Shown here one piece after another: positions 52,560 through 61,171 of a DNA stretch of 64,000 nucleotides. Under the pieces are notes generated by a model, which was given only the letters and a program-made list of their open reading frames with translations, was not told the origin of the DNA and did not search any database. The DNA lies in the NCBI GenBank assembly GCA_964250225.1, contig CAXUEY010000010.1, positions 1 through 64,000 of the forward strand, in the 5' to 3' direction. The stretch is from Paraktedonobacter sp964250225 (GTDB lineage: Bacteria; Chloroflexota; Ktedonobacteria; Ktedonobacterales; Ktedonobacteraceae). The position numbers were made by a program, and so were the translations under genes. The stretch's first letter is position 1. Each line of letters begins with the position of its first letter.

Positions 52560-53555
52560 TTACTGCGTATGTCTGACAAACTTGCCAGGGGTGATATCTT
52601 TGGCCGTGCTCCCCTCTGACGAGCTCATGACGTAGAGCATGGCGGCGGAGGGATCGACAACCAGATCATTGGTAATGCCGCGCACACCCTCAAATTTTTT
52701 CGTAATCTCGCTTGCGGCGGCCTTTTGCTGGGCGTTGTGGACAAAACCGTTGAGGCGCACGACACCAAGCTCAGGATAGACGCCGATGGGCAACTCGTGG
52801 GTGCGCGCATCCTGGCCAAGTGCGCGGGCAATATCGTTCGCCAGCATGTCGTCTCCCACCAGGTTATTTTTGATCTCCAGCAAACCCTCGACTCCCGCTA
52901 CCTGGTCCCGCGCCAGGTCGCTACGCAGGCTACTGGAGATATTACCATCCATGTAGAGCACGCTATCAAGCACACGCAGGTTCATGCCCTTGAGATCGAT
53001 ATGCAAGAAGCCCAGGTCAAAGACGATCTGATCCACCTCCTGCTGCAATTCACTGTCAGGGCGATACGGCGGTAGAGACTTGAGAAACACCGCATCCGCT
53101 GAAATGCTGATCTGGTCAGGAGCGAGTGCCTCTACGTATTGTGCGCGTAGCAAGGTCGAGCGACCCGGCACGAGATTGTGCGCGACAATATAGGCCAGTT
53201 CGCCACTGCCGGGCTGCGTTGCCACCAGTGCCAGCGTACCGGCGCCCGTAGCACCCTTGACCGTTGTGCGCGGATCGAGCACGATGCCGGATGCTGTCGG
53301 GCTGGCAGATGCGGCGAGTTCCGCCGAAGTGCATGTGAGCCGGATACCATCGCCTGTCGCCTGTCTGACCATCTCAAAAGGGGCATAGACGGTTTTGCCA
53401 AAGAGACGCCCCCGTTTGACCGCGAGATGCGTCAAACGCCTGCTGGGAGCATCAAACACCATATGCGTTAAAACACCATCCTGACCATCGGTGCAAAAGA
53501 CTTTCGCGCCAAAATGAAACGTCAGCATGGCGGAGATTGGAGCATTTTTACTCAT
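52560..53555 (-). CDS. PRC-barrel-like/BON-domain protein
   Basis: A 331-residue protein. The N-terminal third resembles a PRC-barrel (FGAKVFCTDGQDGVLTHMVFD, ending near APFEMVRQA), the middle is Ala/Thr-rich, and the C-terminal half has two BON-like repeats: one around VLYMDGNISSSLRSDL with VAGVEGLLEIKNNL, and one around VVRLNGFVHNAQQKAAASEI with VRGITNDLVV. BON domains bind phospholipid surfaces or mediate protein contact. No signal peptide or membrane helix is evident, so a cytoplasmic or peripheral role is likely. It converges on the PLP enzyme gene. Function remains unknown. Confidence 0.8.
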   Translation of the reverse strand: MSKNAPISAMLTFHFGAKVFCTDGQDGVLTHMVFDAPSRRLTHLAVKRGRLFGKTVYAPFEMVRQATGDGIRLTCTSAELAASASPTASGIVLDPRTTVKGATGAGTLALVATQPGSGELAYIVAHNLVPGRSTLLRAQYVEALAPDQISISADAVFLKSLPPYRPDSELQQEVDQIVFDLGFLHIDLKGMNLRVLDSVLYMDGNISSSLRSDLARDQVAGVEGLLEIKNNLVGDDMLANDIARALGQDARTHELPIGVYPELGVVRLNGFVHNAQQKAAASEITKKFEGVRGITNDLVVDPSAAMLYVMSSSEGSTAKDITPGKFVRHTQ

Positions 53556-53721
53556 ACTATCACCCTCAAAAGCAGGCTCTTGCGAGCCTATATCTGTATC
53601 TATTCACGCTAGAGTGTAGCACGCGCTTGAGAGGAGACGCAAGCGAACAGTACTGGCTTTCCACCCCGCTCGCTTGCGCCTCTGCACACTGCTCGCCACG
53701 CCAGGTTAGATTCGTAAATGA

Positions 53722-54729
53722 TCATGGGAGCTGTTTTGTAGTGCGCAATACTTCAACCAGGTGCGCAAAGCCTATGCGCTCGGATAGATCACGCATCTGG
53801 CGGAAGCCGACGCCGTAGATGGGATCGGTCTCGCGCTCAAGGCTCTCCACCCGATACCGTCCTTCCGGGGTGGGCAGGCCTGCGTAGTAGCGATAGGAGA
53901 GCAGTTGGCAAAATCCCTCTTCGGCCCATAGTGGCAGATTCTCGATCCCATGCACGGTTAGCCAGACGTGGCCCAGTTCATGCAGCACGACGCCTGCGAA
54001 GAGCAGGGCCGGCATGCCCTGTAAGACCGCCACGCCCTCGATGCGCTTCTCGATGATCTGGCCATTTTGTATTCTGGTCGTGGCAAGCGTGATGCCCAAC
54101 GGATGATTCGGGGAACGACCCTGAAACAACGTGACTAACTTCGCGCGTGTACATAGTTCCAGGCGCAACGGGAGCTGATTAAAGCGAAAACTCTGCTGAC
54201 CGATCCACTGTTTGCACTGACTGAACAGTGGTTGCGCCTGCTCAGCGGTCTCGATAGCTGTGGAGCAGCACACGGCGCAGCGCAGACTGTCATACGCCCG
54301 CCAACCGTCCTGTTGCTGCTGAGGCGGGATCAGGCGACTACAGAAGGAGCAGTGTGGGTACTGCTCCTCGTGTTCGGGACAAAAAATCTCGCCCCAGCTA
54401 TCGATCATATATTTGCCGGTCAGTGGCTTCTGGCAATAGACGCAACGAGGCGCGATATGCTCGCGAAAGCAGGTGGTGTGATACGAGCGCCCATCGCGTT
54501 CCATATACGATCCCTCAATGGGTTGGCCGCAAAACGCGCAGCGCGGTGCCTGGTAGGTCTGATAGCACGCTTTGTGGTACGGTTTTCCATTTTTGCCGAG
54601 CAGGAAGCTCGCGTCGCCCAGCGGCTGACCGCACCCGGCACAGAGAAAATGCTCCGGGTGCCAGATCTCCCCCAACGCCTGGATATACTCACCCCGCACA
54701 GGTTGACCGCAATAGCTGCAGCGCGGCAT
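53722..54729 (-). CDS. DA1-like metallopeptidase with N-terminal LIM-type zinc fingers
   Basis: A 335-residue protein rich in zinc ligands. The first 155 residues have LIM-like fingers: Cys4/Cys7, His24/His27, Cys30/Cys33, His52/Cys55; then Cys64/Cys67, His84/Cys87, Cys96/Cys99, Cys117/His120, Cys127/Cys130 and Cys151/Cys154. WHPEHFLCAGC is a textbook LIM sequence. The C-terminal half (about 160-335) resembles the peptidase domain of plant DA1: VVLHELGHVWL with zincin motif His250-Glu251-x-x-His254, then LWAEEGFCQLLSY as a likely third ligand. In plants DA1 cleaves growth regulators after ubiquitin activation; a bacterial substrate is unknown. The start follows AGGGGG. It lies 40 bp after the biotin carrier gene. 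Confidence 0.85.
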   Translation of the reverse strand: MPRCSYCGQPVRGEYIQALGEIWHPEHFLCAGCGQPLGDASFLLGKNGKPYHKACYQTYQAPRCAFCGQPIEGSYMERDGRSYHTTCFREHIAPRCVYCQKPLTGKYMIDSWGEIFCPEHEEQYPHCSFCSRLIPPQQQQDGWRAYDSLRCAVCCSTAIETAEQAQPLFSQCKQWIGQQSFRFNQLPLRLELCTRAKLVTLFQGRSPNHPLGITLATTRIQNGQIIEKRIEGVAVLQGMPALLFAGVVLHELGHVWLTVHGIENLPLWAEEGFCQLLSYRYYAGLPTPEGRYRVESLERETDPIYGVGFRQMRDLSERIGFAHLVEVLRTTKQLP

Positions 54730-54769
54730 CAGTTCGCCCCCCTCATTCCTTTCAGGCTTGCCAGTACGA

Positions 54770-54982
54770 TTACTCTACCTCTAACAACACATCGCCATCA
54801 TCGACAAAATCCCCCGCGTTGACCTTGATGGTGCGCACCACGCCACCAGCCGTGGCCTGCACGGGGATCTGCATCTTCATCGACTCCAGCATAACAACAT
54901 CCTGGTCTACCGCGACGGTTTCGCCTGGCTGCACCAGGAATTCCAGCACCAACCCGGCCATATTTGTACGAATCTGTTTCAT
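54770..54982 (-). CDS. Biotin/lipoyl attachment-domain protein (biotin carboxyl carrier)
   Basis: A 70-residue stand-alone biotin carrier domain. The biotinylation site is Lys36 in LESMKMQI; the flat beta-barrel repeat is visible as LVQPGETVAVDQDVV and its mirrored half VNAGDFVDDGDVLLEVE. It carries carboxybiotin between a biotin carboxylase and the carboxyltransferase, whose gene is directly upstream (31-bp gap). The AGGA site is somewhat distant from the ATG. The biotin carboxylase subunit is not in this window, so it must be shared or encoded elsewhere. Confidence 0.9.
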   Translation of the reverse strand: MKQIRTNMAGLVLEFLVQPGETVAVDQDVVMLESMKMQIPVQATAGGVVRTIKVNAGDFVDDGDVLLEVE

Positions 54983-55013
54983 GATACGATGAATTCCTTT
55001 CTCTTTGTGCAGC

Positions 55014-56543
55014 TTAGACAGGATAAATAGGATTACGCCTCTCAGAGAAATGCATCTCTTTGGTAGTATAGACGCTGTAACGGGCGATCAGCTCGTCGCG
55101 CAGGGATTCAAAAGGCGTGATAGTATCGATAATCAGTTCTGAGGCCAGGCGGAAGATATCGATATCCTCGGCGTAATGGGCCTCCATTTCTTTGCGGAAC
55201 GGCTCACGCTGTTCTTCTGGCAGGGCGGCGAGCTGATTGGCAAAGACAGCATTGATGGCAGCCTCTGGTCCCATGACGGCGATCTGCGCGGTGGGCAGAG
55301 CGATCACCGCATCGGTGCCAAAGGCTGGTCCAGCCATCGCGTAGAGGCCCGCGCCATAACATTTGCGCACGATCACCGAGACTTTGGGCACCACGGCCTG
55401 TGAGACGGCGGCGATAAATTTAGCCCCGTGACGAATAATCCCGGAACGCTCAACCGCCGAGCCAATCATAAAGCCTGAGACATCGGACAGGAAGAGTAGG
55501 GGAATGTTAAAGGCGTTGCAGGTGTTGATGAAGCGCGTGGCCTTGTCCGAGGAGTCGGTAAAGATCACGCCGCCCTTCACACGCGGCTGATTGGCCACGA
55601 TGCCAACGACGCGCCCACCCAGGCGCGCATAGCCGATGATGAGTTCCGGGGCAAAGAGCTTCTTAACCTCCAGAAAGCTGCCGCCATCGATCAACGCGTC
55701 GATAAACTCGTACATGTTGAAAGGCTTGCTCTGAGCTTCGGGGACGATCTCGCGCAGGGGACGCGTGCTGGCTGGGGGCAGTGTTTCGCCGTCGGCTGGT
55801 CTGCTCAGATAGTTTTGCGGCATATAGCGCAGATAGTCGCGTGTGAGCTGGAGCGCCTCTTCCTCGCTCTGCACCAGGAAATCGCCCAGACCTGAAACGG
55901 TACAGTGCATGCGCGCGCCACCCATTTCGTCCAGCGTGACCTTCTCGCGTGTGACCATCTCGGCCATGCGTGGCGAACCCAGATAGGCACTGGAATTGCC
56001 CTCAACCATAATCGCGATATCGGCGAAGGCTGGCGTGTAGGCCGCACCAGCTGGCGAGGGACCGAACATCAGCGCGATCTGCGGCACCATCCCCGACATC
56101 TTCACCTGGTTGTAGAAAGTACGTCCACCGTGGTTGCGTCCCGGAAAAATACGAATCTGGTCGGTAATGCGCGCACCCGCCGAATCGATCAAATAGAGCA
56201 TCGGGATACGCATCTGCATGGCCAGATCTTGAATACGCAGGCTCTTCTGCACCGACTTCTCGCCCGCGCTCCCGGCCTTGACCGTTGAGTCCGAAGCACT
56301 GAAGGCCACCGGACGCCCATGAATACGCCCGATACCTGTAATCGAGCCATCGGCAGGCAGGTCGGGCTTCTGGCATTCCGCGAACATCCCCTCTTCAAAC
56401 TCGATCTTGCCATCGTCGAGCAAGAGCTTCAGACGATCCCGCGCGAAAAGCTTCTTCTGCTCACGATTGCGCGCGTGATATTTCTCTGCTCCACCTTGTT
56501 TGATGTGCTCAATCTGTTCAGCCAAACGCTGATTCTTGTCCAT
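55014..56543 (-). CDS. Acyl-CoA carboxylase carboxyltransferase subunit (PccB/MccB type)
   Basis: Carboxyltransferase of 509 residues that moves CO2 from carboxybiotin to an acyl-CoA (propionyl-, acetyl- or methylcrotonyl-CoA). The N-terminal half has SDSTVKAGSAGEKS, LIDSAGARITDQ and GPSPAGAAYTPAFAD; the C-terminal half has GGRVVGIVANQPRVKGG, FLSDVSGFMIGSAVE and the oxyanion-hole-type KCYGAGLYAMAGPAF. The Met at 56543 (MDKNQRLAEQIEH) is the chosen start; a TTG six bases upstream has better AGGA spacing. A frame to 56729 upstream adds nonconserved sequence. It pairs with the small biotin carrier. Confidence 0.92.
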   Translation of the reverse strand: MDKNQRLAEQIEHIKQGGAEKYHARNREQKKLFARDRLKLLLDDGKIEFEEGMFAECQKPDLPADGSITGIGRIHGRPVAFSASDSTVKAGSAGEKSVQKSLRIQDLAMQMRIPMLYLIDSAGARITDQIRIFPGRNHGGRTFYNQVKMSGMVPQIALMFGPSPAGAAYTPAFADIAIMVEGNSSAYLGSPRMAEMVTREKVTLDEMGGARMHCTVSGLGDFLVQSEEEALQLTRDYLRYMPQNYLSRPADGETLPPASTRPLREIVPEAQSKPFNMYEFIDALIDGGSFLEVKKLFAPELIIGYARLGGRVVGIVANQPRVKGGVIFTDSSDKATRFINTCNAFNIPLLFLSDVSGFMIGSAVERSGIIRHGAKFIAAVSQAVVPKVSVIVRKCYGAGLYAMAGPAFGTDAVIALPTAQIAVMGPEAAINAVFANQLAALPEEQREPFRKEMEAHYAEDIDIFRLASELIIDTITPFESLRDELIARYSVYTTKEMHFSERRNPIYPV

Positions 56544-56699
56544 AAGCAATGACCCATCCTTTTCCCATAAATGTGGATGTGAAACGGAGTTGGCGGTGTC
56601 ACCCAGGCACATCATGTCACCTGGAATGTACTTTTCTATAGTACCACCTTTCGACCCAATACGATACAGGGCGCAGGCTCCCGCCTGGCCTCTTCTTCC

Positions 56700-56850
56700 C
56701 CAGGCGTGCAATATCCCATTCCGAGCCATTCCAGTGCTCGATCAGTGGATGTGCCAGGCCCTCGTTATCGGCGAACTGCCCGACAACTCAGGCATCATCT
56801 GGAGGCGTCGAGAGGGTCGCTATCCGAGCAATGGAGGGGTCTTATTCCTC
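56700..56850 (-). pseudogene. Decayed fragment of a secreted IEHWNG-repeat protein
   Basis: On the minus strand one frame reads STPPDDA, a stop, then VVGQFADNEGLAHPLIEHW and NGSEWDIA. This is the repeat unit of secreted beta-propeller-like proteins common in Chloroflexota and Actinomycetota, in which DAWAVG is followed by LIEHWNG. The stop at 56788-56790 (TGA) sits exactly where the repeat has a Trp (TGG), and another stop lies upstream at 56842-56844. No start, signal peptide or further repeats are seen, so this is a remnant. Recognition of the repeat rests on memory of the family. Confidence 0.45.
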
Positions 56851-56960
56851 CAGATACCACCATTCATACTCGATGCCTGTGCGCTGACTTCCATAGTCTT
56901 GCAAGAGCGGGCGCAAGGCTTGACAGCGCACACAATGCCATCCATAATAGGGTCACAAAT

Positions 56961-56990
56961 TATGGTATAGACATCTACTGGTCTATATCA
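56961..56990. promoter_or_regulatory. Paired TGGTATAGAC/TGGTCTATAT half-sites, candidate GntR-type operator
   Basis: Two TGGT(A/C)TA half-sites spaced 16 bases apart occur about 50-75 bases before the sugar-binding lipoprotein ATG. ACTGGTCTA is the half-site of sites bound by GntR/DasR-type sugar regulators, though the second half is imperfect. This is suggestive only. Confidence 0.35.
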
Positions 56991-57036
56991 TTTGACGACA
57001 GAGGCTATTGTTCAATCCAATAAGGAGGATGGAACC

Positions 57037-58353
57037 ATGCAGAGTTCAACAACGCGGCGTCAATTTCTCGCAGAGGGTGGGAAAGTCGCCCTGGGTGCGA
57101 GCGCATTGGGGGCGTTTTTAGCGGCCTGTGGTGGAAGCCCAACGACAGGTGGGAATCCGTCGATAAAGCTCGATTATTGGGCGCTGGGATATGAGGCAAA
57201 GGGAGCAAATGCCACCGGCAAGGTAACTGATGCGGCGGTGGCAATGTTTCACAATGCTCATAAGAACATCACGATCAATGTGACGGGCTACGCTGGCGAT
57301 GTACCAAGCTTCACCAAGTTGACCCAGGCGGTGCAGTCAGGCTCAGGCGTCGACGTCTTCCGCGTCCCGTCTGATAATCTCTCGCTTTTAACAAAACAGA
57401 ATCTAGCTGCACCTATCGACGCGTATATGACGGCGGATGATAAGGCGGACATCTACCCCGACCTGCTGGCGGCTGTGGCCACCAATGGTCAGCATTACGC
57501 GTGGCCGCTGTGGGTACCCCCGATTGGTATGTACCTCAATCTCGATATTTTTGCTGAGCGCGGGGTCGATCCACCCTCAGACGATTGGACCTATGAGCAG
57601 TTTGTCGAGATTGCCCAAAAGCTGACCTTTACGCGCAGCAATGGCGAGAAAGTCTACGGCTTTACCGGTATCGTCGATCCCTTTACCGTCAATCTCTGGC
57701 CTATCATGATGAGTGATGGGGCGTTGCCAGTAACTCAGGATAGTTCCGGCAAGTGGAGCTATACCCTCAACACCGAGAAGGGGATCAGTGGCCTCCAAAA
57801 ACTGGTGGATCTGGCACACAAGTATCATGTGACACCGCCTGATTTTGGCGCGCAGGCCTCGGCTGACGTGGCAAGCGGTTTTAGCACGCGTAAAACCTAC
57901 GCCATGTATAGCTCCTACAGCGGCGATTCGGCTGGCTACGCCGCCATGAAGATGAATTTCACGGTCAAAGCCATGCCCATCGGTGGACTGGGAAAACATG
58001 TGACGAGCGGAGGTATCGGACTGATCGCAGTGGCGCAAAACCAGGATGCTGATCGCGTCAAGGCTTCGATGGATCTGGCTCGCTACCTCACCAGCGCCCA
58101 GGTCAGCCGCGACGTGCCTAAATACTACACGGCACCGGGCGCGCGCAAGTCGGTGCAGGTCAGTACTCCAACCAGCCTGTTCTCACCGTTTGTATCGAGT
58201 ATCTGGCTCCCACCCAATATCTCCGGCTGGCCGCAGGTGCGCAATGTGTTGCACCCCAACCTGCAAAAAGCCGTGCTAGGCCAGATGTCCGCCAGCGACG
58301 CTCTCAATACGCCGGCCAGCGATATCAACAACCTCCTGAGCGGCAACGCCTAA
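57037..58353 (+). CDS. Sugar ABC transporter substrate-binding lipoprotein (family 1)
   Basis: Extracytoplasmic binding protein of 438 residues. The signal has a twin-arginine start (TTRRQFLAE, Arg7-Arg8) and a lipobox LAAC with Cys31, so it is probably exported by Tat and then lipidated. The mature domain follows the MalE-like pattern, with VTGYAGDVPSFTKLTQAVQ, GMYLNLDIFAERGVDPP and WTYEQFVEIAQKL. AAGGAGG precedes the ATG at 57037; a longer frame from 56992 is not needed. The usual permease genes are missing: the next gene is a GH65 phosphorylase. It could feed that enzyme by sharing a transporter encoded elsewhere. Confidence 0.9.
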   Translation: MQSSTTRRQFLAEGGKVALGASALGAFLAACGGSPTTGGNPSIKLDYWALGYEAKGANATGKVTDAAVAMFHNAHKNITINVTGYAGDVPSFTKLTQAVQSGSGVDVFRVPSDNLSLLTKQNLAAPIDAYMTADDKADIYPDLLAAVATNGQHYAWPLWVPPIGMYLNLDIFAERGVDPPSDDWTYEQFVEIAQKLTFTRSNGEKVYGFTGIVDPFTVNLWPIMMSDGALPVTQDSSGKWSYTLNTEKGISGLQKLVDLAHKYHVTPPDFGAQASADVASGFSTRKTYAMYSSYSGDSAGYAAMKMNFTVKAMPIGGLGKHVTSGGIGLIAVAQNQDADRVKASMDLARYLTSAQVSRDVPKYYTAPGARKSVQVSTPTSLFSPFVSSIWLPPNISGWPQVRNVLHPNLQKAVLGQMSASDALNTPASDINNLLSGNA

Positions 58354-58376
58354 GGCGAGCGCCCTGTGTCAGTCAC

Positions 58377-58409
58377 GATGGATGAGCGAGAGTTACTCGC
58401 TCATCCATC
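58377..58409 (+). terminator. Perfect 14-bp hairpin after the binding-protein gene
   Basis: Arms 58377-58390 and 58396-58409 are exact complements with a five-base loop, 24 bases after the stop. There is no good T-run, so it may be a stabilising or partial terminator between the binding-protein gene and GH65. Confidence 0.55.
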
Positions 58410-58512
58410 ACTACCATTAGAGTAGCCTCCATCTGTCTTCTTTCTGAACCAACGCTTCGTAATAGTAGGGTAAGCAAAATTCCTCAACAAGGATGGAAAT
58501 GAGACACCAGCC

Positions 58513-60876
58513 ATGATTAAGCATCCTGCATTTACTGTTGAAGCATGGAAAATCCATGAGACCGAACTTCATCTCGATATTTTGGCGCAAACGGAGTCTG
58601 TGTTTGCCCTCTCGAATGGACATATTGGCTTGCGAGGCAATCTCGATGAAGGAGAACCCTACGGACTACCCGGCACCTATTTGAATTCCGTCTACGAGCT
58701 ACGCACACTGCCCTACGCGGAAGGGGGATACGGCTATCCTGAGTCTGGGCAGACCGTCATCAATGTTACCAATGGCAAACTTATTCACCTGCTTGTCGAT
58801 GATGAGCCATTTGATGTGCGCTACGGCGAGATCCAGAGCCACGAGCGGGAATTGGACTTCCACGACGGGGTTCTGCGCCGCCATGTCCACTGGACCTCAC
58901 CTGCCGGGCGCTCGATCAAGGTCTCTTCGACGCGCCTGGTCTCGTTTACTCAGCGGGCTATTGCGGCCATTAGTTACGAAGTAGAGGCGCTCGATGAGCC
59001 AGTGCGCGTGGTTTTGCAGTCAGAACTGGTTCCCAACGAGGTCATGCCAGACGCCGACAGAGATCCGCGCGCGGGCGTCGTCTCTACAGAAGCGCTGGAG
59101 TGTGAAGAGCACCAGGCTCACGAGGCCTTTGGACTGATGGTCCATCATACCCACGCCAGCGGCCTGCGCATCGGGGCCGCGATGGACCATCATATCGAGG
59201 GGCCAGCCGAGACAGTAGTCGAATCGGAAAGCTCTCCTACGGTGACGCGTGTCTCCATCATCGCCCGGTTGAAGCCGGGCGAGCGGGTGCGGCTCGTCAA
59301 GTTTCTGGCCTATGGCTGGTCGGCTCAACGCTCGCAGCCAGCCGTCCATGATCAGGTCGAGGCCGCGCTATCTGCCGCCCGCAAGACCGGCTGGGAGGGC
59401 CTGCTTGCCGAACAACGTGAGTACATGGACACCTTCTGGAAAGGTGCAGATGTCACCCTGGAAGGTGATACGGAGATCCAACAAGCGGTGCGTTTCGCTC
59501 TCTTCCATGTCCTGCAAGCCGGGGCCCGTGGGGAGCGCCGACCCATTCCGGCCAAAGGGCTGACCGGTCCGGGCTACGACGGTCATACCTTCTGGGACAC
59601 CGAAATCTTCGTGCTCCCCTTGCTCACCCTCACGCTGCCCGCCGCTGCCGCCGACGCCCTGCGCTGGCGCCACTCGATTCTCGACCAGGCGCGCAAACAT
59701 GCCAGCGAACTCGGACTACAAGGAGCTGCCTTCCCCTGGCGCACTATTCATGGCGAAGAGTGTTCGAGTTACTGGCCCGCAGGTACAGCCGCGTTCCACA
59801 TCAATGCGGACATCGCCTACGCTGCGGCCCGCTATATCGAGAGCACCAACGATAGCGCATTCGAGGAGGGGGTCGGCCTTGAGTTGTTCGTCGAAACGGC
59901 CAGGTTGTGGCTTTCACTCGGCTACTACGACACTGCCACAGGCCACTTCCGCATCGATGGAGTCACCGGACCCGATGAGTATAGTGCGCTGGCTGATAAC
60001 AATGTCTATACCAATCTGATGGCGCGCCACAACCTGCTGTGCGCAGCCGATGTGGTGAAGCGCCATCCTCGCGCGGCTCGCGCGTTTGGTGTGAAGAAGA
60101 ACGAGGCTGCGCGTTGGCGCAAAGCGGCCGAGAAAATGCTCATTCCGTATGACAAGCGCCTGAGAGTAACACCGCAAGACGAGTCCTTTATCGAGCACGA
60201 GAAATGGGATTTCGCCGACACCAGCTCGGACGACTATCCCTTGTTGCTCCATTTTCCCTACTTTGATCTCTATCGTAAACAGGTCGTCAAACAGGCCGAC
60301 CTTGTGCTGGCGATGCAACTCCACAGTGAGGCTTTCACGCGAGCACAGAAGGTACGCAACTTCGCATACTATGAGCCACTTACGGTACGCGACTCCTCAC
60401 TTTCGGCGGCAACCCAGGCGGTCATAGCTGCCGAAGTGGGCCAGATGGGACTGGCCTACGACTATCTGGGCGAGGCCGCGCTGATGGATATCGGTGATCT
60501 GGAGCACAACACGCGCGATGGGCTGCACCTGGCCTCCCTGGCGGGAACGTGGATGGCGTTGGTCGTGGGCTTTGGCGGGCTACGTCCGTACAACGGCTCG
60601 CTCTCCTTCGCACCTCGCCTGCCAGATGGAATTACACGGCTCGACTTTCGCATTCTGTTCCGTGAGTGTCGTCTGCGCATCGAGGTCACGGCGAAGGCGG
60701 CAACCTACCATCTGCTCGAAGGCAAGACACTGAAGATCTGGCATCATGGGACTGAAATACCCCTCGCGAAGGGGAAAGCGGTCACGCAAGCTATTCCAAG
60801 CGTAAAGACCGGCCCTCGGCCTTCCCAGCCACCCGGACGTGTGCCAGCTCCTCGCGGTACGCACCACGCAAAATGA
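58513..60876 (+). CDS. GH65 family disaccharide phosphorylase/hydrolase
   Basis: A 787-residue enzyme of glycoside hydrolase family 65, which cleaves alpha-glucosides such as maltose, trehalose or kojibiose by phosphorolysis. The N-terminal beta-sandwich starts near ETESVFALSNGHIGLRGNL (only the FALSNGHIGLRGN part is diagnostic), the (alpha/alpha)6 barrel has GPGYDGHTFWDTEIF, and the catalytic acid is Glu489 in GVTGPDEYSALADNN. The phosphate-binding SLAGTWMALVVGFGG follows, and a C-terminal beta-sandwich ends the enzyme. Fewer than 30 basic, Pro-rich residues extend beyond it. It lies 160 bp after the sugar-binding protein, which suggests that imported disaccharides are its substrate. Confidence 0.92.
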   Translation: MIKHPAFTVEAWKIHETELHLDILAQTESVFALSNGHIGLRGNLDEGEPYGLPGTYLNSVYELRTLPYAEGGYGYPESGQTVINVTNGKLIHLLVDDEPFDVRYGEIQSHERELDFHDGVLRRHVHWTSPAGRSIKVSSTRLVSFTQRAIAAISYEVEALDEPVRVVLQSELVPNEVMPDADRDPRAGVVSTEALECEEHQAHEAFGLMVHHTHASGLRIGAAMDHHIEGPAETVVESESSPTVTRVSIIARLKPGERVRLVKFLAYGWSAQRSQPAVHDQVEAALSAARKTGWEGLLAEQREYMDTFWKGADVTLEGDTEIQQAVRFALFHVLQAGARGERRPIPAKGLTGPGYDGHTFWDTEIFVLPLLTLTLPAAAADALRWRHSILDQARKHASELGLQGAAFPWRTIHGEECSSYWPAGTAAFHINADIAYAAARYIESTNDSAFEEGVGLELFVETARLWLSLGYYDTATGHFRIDGVTGPDEYSALADNNVYTNLMARHNLLCAADVVKRHPRAARAFGVKKNEAARWRKAAEKMLIPYDKRLRVTPQDESFIEHEKWDFADTSSDDYPLLLHFPYFDLYRKQVVKQADLVLAMQLHSEAFTRAQKVRNFAYYEPLTVRDSSLSAATQAVIAAEVGQMGLAYDYLGEAALMDIGDLEHNTRDGLHLASLAGTWMALVVGFGGLRPYNGSLSFAPRLPDGITRLDFRILFRECRLRIEVTAKAATYHLLEGKTLKIWHHGTEIPLAKGKAVTQAIPSVKTGPRPSQPPGRVPAPRGTHHAK

Positions 60877-60894
60877 TGCCTCCCCGCTGCTTAA

Positions 60895-60929
60895 AAGAGG
60901 CGCACAAGCTCGCGTTTACAGCGCCTCTT
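60895..60929 (+). terminator. Hairpin after the GH65 gene
   Basis: Perfect 9-bp arms AAGAGGCGC and GCGCCTCTT (60895-60903, 60921-60929) with a 17-base loop, 18 bases after the stop. It is a reasonable terminator although the T-run is missing. Confidence 0.5.
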
Positions 60930-61113
60930 GGCAGCTAAGCGCGATCATAGGGATGAATACTATTCACAAGACATGTTTTTGCTGAGGGCAAAGCAAAAAC
61001 GTCACCCATACATACAGTGCAACATTGTTACACATTTGTCATCCCTCTATCTCAACAAAGGCACAAGTTCCGATGACAATCGGGCTACCTCTTACGTTTT
61101 CGATTTGAACTAT

Positions 61114-61121
61114 GGTATACT
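61114..61121 (+). promoter_or_regulatory. Extended -10 promoter element before the small protein/kinase operon
   Basis: The sequence TGGTATACT fits an extended -10 element (TGN-TATACT) about 50 bases before the ATG at 61172. No good -35 hexamer is present at the usual spacing, which is acceptable for an extended -10 promoter. Confidence 0.35.
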
Positions 61122-61171
61122 ACATACAGAGAGAGAGTTTTAACACGTAGTTCAAAGGGAGGGGCAACACT

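Larger units (their letters stand above)
56544..57036. other. Divergent gap with gene remnant and GntR-like repeats
   Basis: About 490 bp between the carboxyltransferase and the sugar-binding lipoprotein, which read away from each other. It holds the decayed fragment at about 56700-56850 and two TGGT(A/C)TA half-site repeats at 56961-56990, each listed separately. A plus-strand frame through it (56536-56970) looks accidental. Confidence 0.5.

Noticed and set aside
56536..56970. Plus-strand frame of 144 codons in the carboxyltransferase/binding-protein gap
   Set aside because: Its opposite strand holds the repeat-protein remnant, and the predicted product has no recognisable pattern.
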